Of a stretch of 10,022 nt of DNA, positions 6,497 through 10,022 are shown in pieces. This DNA is from an uncultured Mucilaginibacter sp. GTDB lineage: Bacteria; Bacteroidota; Bacteroidia; Sphingobacteriales; Sphingobacteriaceae. Made by a program: the position numbers and the translations under genes. The stretch is taken from assembly GCA_946479225.1 (NCBI GenBank), contig CAMLFI010000060.1, positions 1-10,022 on the forward strand, written 5' to 3'. Position 1 is the first letter of the stretch; each line of letters starts with the position of its first letter. The notes beneath the pieces are model-generated. The model had not been told where the DNA came from, did no database searches, and worked only from the letters and a program-made list of their open reading frames with translations.

Positions 6497-8431
6497 ATGA
6501 AGAAATTATTGGTGTTTTTTTTGTTAGCGCCCCTATGCGCTTTTGCTCAAAACAAGCGTATTGACAGCCTTAAAATGGTGCTTTTGCAAACCGGGAAAGA
6601 TACGGCTAAGTGCGAGATCTATTATCAATTAGCAATAGAGCAACTTACCATGGCTCCTAAAGAAGCAGAAAAAACAATAGAACTTTCAAGGCAGATAGCC
6701 GTAAAGGAAAAATATAATCGGGGTCTTGCCTATGTCTTCTGCTTTAATGCTATGCAATGCAACTATAAAGGCGATTATCTTGGATCAAAGAATAATGCCG
6801 AAAAAGCCCTGGCCATTTCGAAAAAATTTAAGTTGCCTCTTACCGAGGCGATAGCAAGAAATGTACTTGGAATATGTTATTGGCAAACCGGCAATTACCC
6901 TCAAGCTATTAAATCACATCTGGCAGCGCTAAAACTCCGCGAACAGCTTAATGATAGTGTGGGTATATCTAAATCATTAGGGAACCTGGGGCAGGTATAT
7001 CTGGATAACGAGAAATACAAGGAAGCGGAGATCTATGCTTCGCGAGGGCTGGCCTTAGGTCAAAAGTTAAACGACAGTTATATCGCAATTAATTGTATGC
7101 ATATACTGGCTAATATATATAGTGCTCAAAAAAACTATCAGAAGGCGCTGTTTTTTGACCAGCAAGCCCTTCCACTATGCTTCCGTGATAATAACAAAAG
7201 GGCATTAGCTCAAATTTACTCAAACATGGCTAACTGTTATGAGGCCATGAATGAGTTAGAAAAGGCACGCCAGTATCAAATGAAAGTATTGGATCTCGAT
7301 AAATATTTTGAATCAAAAAAATGGATAAGCGACACCTATTTAAATATTGGAAGGATATTTTGGAGAGAGGCCAAGTATGAGCAAGCTGCGGGTTGGATAA
7401 ACAGATCATTGGCATTAAGCGAGTCCACCAAATATAAAAAGGGCGAGAGGGATGCCTGGAAGTTGTTAGAAAATGTTTTCGAAAAAAGCGGAAAATATAA
7501 AGACGCTCTAGGTGCTTATCAGAAATATCAGGCGATTAATGAAGACATGATAAATGAGGGCAATGACAGGGAGATAGCGCTTATGCAAACCAACTACGAA
7601 ACGGAAAAGAAAGTGCAGCAGATAACGCTGTTAAATAAGGAGAATACAATACAAAAACTTTCAATAGCCAAACAAAAAACTACACTGGGGATAGTAGTAG
7701 GTATTTCAGCCGTCGCGTTTCTTTTTGCAAGTTTATTGTACAGTAGAGCTAAAAATAAGCAAAAAATATTTTTGCAGGAACAACAGTTAACCCAACGCGC
7801 CGAAATGACTAAAGCAGTTATTGAGGCGGAAGAAAAAGAACGTACCAGGATTGCAAGCGATCTGCATGACGGGGTGGGACAATTGTTTTCGGCAGTTAAA
7901 ATGAATTTGAACGGATTGATTGAGCGCGTAGTTATGCCACGCGACGAAGATCGTTTTTTGGCCGAAAAAACCCTGGCATTGGTTGAAGAGAGTTGTAAGG
8001 AGGTACGGTACATATCGCACCAGATGATGCCGAATATGCTGCTGAAGTCTGGTATAGCATCAGACGTGAAAAGCTTTATCGAAAAAATTGATTCTGAAAA
8101 GTTAAAGATCAGAGTTGATGCAAATGGCTTTAAAGATAAGCTGGAGAGTAATGTAGAAACGGTGCTTTACAGGGTTATACAGGAAGCCGTTAACAATGTG
8201 ATAAAACATGCGCAAGCCTCCATGCTGGATATTAAATTAGACCGAGATGGCCCGGGAATAAGTGCGATAATAACAGATAACGGTGTCGGCTTTAACACCG
8301 CGGCTATTGATAGTTTTGATGGTATTGGTTTAAAGAATATAGCCGCGCGCGTTGAATACCTTAAAGGTACTGTAAATTACCACTCTGCCCCCGGCGCCGG
8401 TACCAGCTTACATGTATGGGTGCCGGTGTAA
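6497..8431 (+). CDS. TPR-containing sensor histidine kinase (HisKA_3 type)
   Basis: Membrane sensor kinase of 644 residues, expected to phosphorylate a NarL-type regulator. Residues 1-17 are a signal peptide (cleavage after CAFA). Residues about 75-350 form around seven TPR units (for example GICYWQTGNYPQAIKSHLAAL, with further copies near 160, 200, 240, 280 and 320), which would lie in the periplasm. A charged linker (367-394) leads to one transmembrane helix (about 396-417), then a coiled segment and the HisKA_3 motif ERTRIASDLHDGVGQ with phospho-acceptor H457. The ATPase part has the N-box QEAVNNVIKHA (562-572), DNGVGF (594-599), GIGLKN (609-614) and GAGTSLHVW near the end. All catalytic boxes are present. 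The ATG at 6497 directly precedes the signal peptide. An 83-bp gap separates it from a close paralogue. The input is presumably a periplasmic protein or envelope signal, not determinable here. Confidence 0.93.
   Translation: MKKLLVFFLLAPLCAFAQNKRIDSLKMVLLQTGKDTAKCEIYYQLAIEQLTMAPKEAEKTIELSRQIAVKEKYNRGLAYVFCFNAMQCNYKGDYLGSKNNAEKALAISKKFKLPLTEAIARNVLGICYWQTGNYPQAIKSHLAALKLREQLNDSVGISKSLGNLGQVYLDNEKYKEAEIYASRGLALGQKLNDSYIAINCMHILANIYSAQKNYQKALFFDQQALPLCFRDNNKRALAQIYSNMANCYEAMNELEKARQYQMKVLDLDKYFESKKWISDTYLNIGRIFWREAKYEQAAGWINRSLALSESTKYKKGERDAWKLLENVFEKSGKYKDALGAYQKYQAINEDMINEGNDREIALMQTNYETEKKVQQITLLNKENTIQKLSIAKQKTTLGIVVGISAVAFLFASLLYSRAKNKQKIFLQEQQLTQRAEMTKAVIEAEEKERTRIASDLHDGVGQLFSAVKMNLNGLIERVVMPRDEDRFLAEKTLALVEESCKEVRYISHQMMPNMLLKSGIASDVKSFIEKIDSEKLKIRVDANGFKDKLESNVETVLYRVIQEAVNNVIKHAQASMLDIKLDRDGPGISAIITDNGVGFNTAAIDSFDGIGLKNIAARVEYLKGTVNYHSAPGAGTSLHVWVPV
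7595..7977 (+). repeat. Direct repeat, copy 1: linker-TM-histidine region of first kinase
   Basis: This stretch aligns without gaps to 9640-10022. Over its last 117 codons I count 106 identical residues (about 91%) and roughly 82% nucleotide identity, most changes being synonymous. Upstream of it the two kinases are hardly alignable. The repeat probably continues rightward in copy 1, but the partner copy is cut by the window edge. Confidence 0.9.
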
Positions 8432-8463
8432 AATAAATACATCATTTGTAGTATTGATGCGTT

Positions 8464-8512
8464 GCGTCATTTAGCGTCAATTAGCAGTTATATACCCCAA
8501 TTAGATAACTGC
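8464..8512 (+). promoter_or_regulatory. Tandem decamer plus dyad upstream of second kinase
   Basis: GCGTCATTTA (8464-8473) is followed directly by GCGTCAATTA (8474-8483), a one-helical-turn tandem repeat. Next comes an 8-bp inverted repeat, GCAGTTAT (8484-8491) and ATAACTGC (8505-8512), ending 2 nt before the TTG start codon. This could be an operator, a leader hairpin controlling translation of the TTG start, or chance. No clear promoter consensus was found in the 83-bp gap. Confidence 0.4.
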
Positions 8513-8514
8513 AA

Positions 8515-10022
8515 TTGAACCGCTTATTCCTGTTGTTATTATTCGTACCCACCATTGGGCTGGCGCAGCGCAACTATTCTCCCGATAGCTTGCTGGCACT
8601 TTTGCCGCGCGCCACCAAGCCCGACACTACAAGGGTTAATCTTTTAAACAAGATTGGAGATCTTTTAACCCACGCACGCGCCAACGAAGGCTTCAAATAT
8701 GCCGAAGAGGCAATGACGCTAAGTCGGAAATTAAATTACAAAGAAGGATTAGCAACAGCTTATTATAACCGGGGCGAGATGTTGCTCAATACCAATAAAA
8801 TGGACTCGGCGAGGGTTGATTTTGAAACCGCTGTTAAGCTTTACAGAGAACTTAAGAATTTGCGCGGAATGGCCTTGGTATACAATGATATCGGTACATT
8901 ATTGAGAATACAGGGTAAGCAAAGCCAGGCAATAAAATATTTTCAACAGGCTGCCACAATGTTCGAAAAGGTGAATGACCTGGAGGGAAGTTCGGATTGC
9001 CTCACCCTGATTGCTAATAACTTTAACCAGCTCAATAAGTTTGATAAGGCCCTGGCTACCTATAAAAAAACGTATGCGCTACGGGTGAAGATCAACAAAA
9101 TGGCAAAGGCCGCCCAATCACTCGCCGGTATTGGGCTAACTTATAGAAATATGCAGTTGTATGCCAAAGACGATAGGAATTTTAAGTTGGCTATACAATA
9201 TATGATGAAAGCCCGCAAGGCATTTATTGAAGATAATCTTAGGTTAAACATCGCACTTATTGATAAGGAAATAGGCGTAACCTATCTACAGCAATCGCAG
9301 TATGATAACGCATTAAATCACTTATTGGAGGCGGAAGAACGCTTTAAGGCACTGGATTATAAAAGAGAATTAGGGGGGCTATACAGGGCTATAGGCCAAA
9401 GCCACCTATATTTGAAACACTTTCCAAAAGCTAAAGAATATATTGACAGGGCGCTTGAGGCAGCCATTGCTGAGCAATATCTGCAACACATTGAAGAATC
9501 TTATGAATCAATGTATAATTACTATAAGCTAACAGGAAATACGGGATCAGCTCTTATCTATCATGAAAAATGGATGGACGCGAAGGACTCACTTATTGAA
9601 CGCAGTAATTTTGATAAAGTGCTGGAAATAACCCAAAAGTACGAGACTGAAAAAAAAGAACAGGAAATTAATATCCTCAATAAAGAGAATACAATCCAAA
9701 AACTTTCAATAGCCAAGCAAAAAACTACTTTGGGGATAGTAATAGGTATATCAGCTGTCGCGTTCCTTTTTGCAAGTTTGTTATATAGTCGCAGTAAGAA
9801 CAAACAGAAAATACTTTTGCAGGAACACAAATTAGAACAACGTGCAGAGTTGACAAGGGCGGTGATTGAAGCGGAAGAAAAGGAACGTACCAGAATTGCA
9901 AGCGATTTGCACGATGGGGTGGGTCAATTATTCTCTGCTGTTAAAATGAATTTGAATGGCCTTATGGAACGTGTAGATATGCCACGCGATGAGGACCGGT
10001 TTTTGGCCGAAAAAACCCTGGC
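8515..10022 (+). CDS. Second TPR sensor histidine kinase, TTG start, cut by right edge
   Basis: Paralogue of the kinase at 6497; 502 codons are visible. The frame opens just after a stop codon (8506-8508). The TTG at 8515 yields MNRLFLLLLFVPTIGLAQ, a convincing signal peptide with cleavage after LA, while the first in-frame ATG (8713) would remove it along with the start of the sensor domain; hence TTG. Residues about 50-345 are TPR-like helical repeats (for example YNDIGTLLRIQGKQSQAIKYF, and IGVTYLQQSQYDNALNHLLEA). Residues 376-403 form the charged linker, about 404-425 the transmembrane helix, and the HisKA_3 motif ERTRIASDLHDGVGQ carries H466. The ATPase domain lies beyond the window. The TPR part differs strongly from that of its neighbour, while the rest is nearly identical, so it probably senses a different input but addresses the same regulator. 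It may be cotranscribed with the first kinase. Confidence 0.9.
   Translation, partial: MNRLFLLLLFVPTIGLAQRNYSPDSLLALLPRATKPDTTRVNLLNKIGDLLTHARANEGFKYAEEAMTLSRKLNYKEGLATAYYNRGEMLLNTNKMDSARVDFETAVKLYRELKNLRGMALVYNDIGTLLRIQGKQSQAIKYFQQAATMFEKVNDLEGSSDCLTLIANNFNQLNKFDKALATYKKTYALRVKINKMAKAAQSLAGIGLTYRNMQLYAKDDRNFKLAIQYMMKARKAFIEDNLRLNIALIDKEIGVTYLQQSQYDNALNHLLEAEERFKALDYKRELGGLYRAIGQSHLYLKHFPKAKEYIDRALEAAIAEQYLQHIEESYESMYNYYKLTGNTGSALIYHEKWMDAKDSLIERSNFDKVLEITQKYETEKKEQEINILNKENTIQKLSIAKQKTTLGIVIGISAVAFLFASLLYSRSKNKQKILLQEHKLEQRAELTRAVIEAEEKERTRIASDLHDGVGQLFSAVKMNLNGLMERVDMPRDEDRFLAEKTL
9640..10022 (+). repeat. Direct repeat, copy 2: linker-TM-histidine region of second kinase
   Basis: Partner of 7595-7977, the same 383-bp length, no gaps, starting at the shared YETEKK segment. 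Shared exact runs include about 20 bp in the linker and about 23 bp at the right edge. The copy is interrupted by the window end, so the true repeat is longer. Confidence 0.9.

Noticed and set aside
7594..8013. Minus-strand open frame in the first kinase, with a similar one at 9561-9830 in the second
   Set aside because: Both are antisense shadows of the conserved transmitter region; their mutual similarity follows from the paralogy of the kinases.

Overview
The window looks like chromosomal DNA from a Bacteroidota bacterium, most likely family Sphingobacteriaceae (Mucilaginibacter or Pedobacter type). This is inferred from protein style, moderate G+C, absence of Shine-Dalgarno sequences, promoter-like motifs close to the Bacteroidota consensus (TTTG, then TAnnTTTG), and TPR-containing sensor kinases with a HisKA_3 core. 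No tRNA, rRNA, CRISPR array, insertion sequence or phage gene was seen.

Left part (1-4465, minus strand): a sugar-phosphate operon read right to left. It runs from a ROK-family, PpgK-like glucokinase through transketolase (tkt) and ribose-5-phosphate isomerase A (rpiA) to transaldolase (tal, cut by the left edge). Together these cover glucose phosphorylation and most of the non-oxidative pentose phosphate pathway. The tkt-rpiA spacer holds an inverted pair of degenerate heptamer arrays (22-bp perfect arms). A second hairpin lies between rpiA and tal.

Middle (4466-6496): a 438-bp gene-free stretch carrying the probable glucokinase promoter and a clear intrinsic terminator. Then come a NarL/FixJ-type response regulator (minus), a hairpin that overlaps the regulator's probable promoter, a small outer-membrane beta-barrel protein (minus), and a 214-bp divergent spacer.

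Right part (6497-10022, plus strand): two tandem TPR sensor histidine kinases. Each has a signal peptide, a periplasmic TPR array, one transmembrane helix and a HisKA_3 histidine region. The second starts at TTG and runs off the right edge. Their linker, transmembrane and histidine regions are about 91% identical in protein, while the TPR sensor parts have diverged strongly. The likely design is two kinases with different inputs feeding the single NarL-type regulator, with the outer-membrane protein as a candidate target or partner. The signalling locus is the least ordinary part of the window, but each family in it is known; I see no clearly new system.
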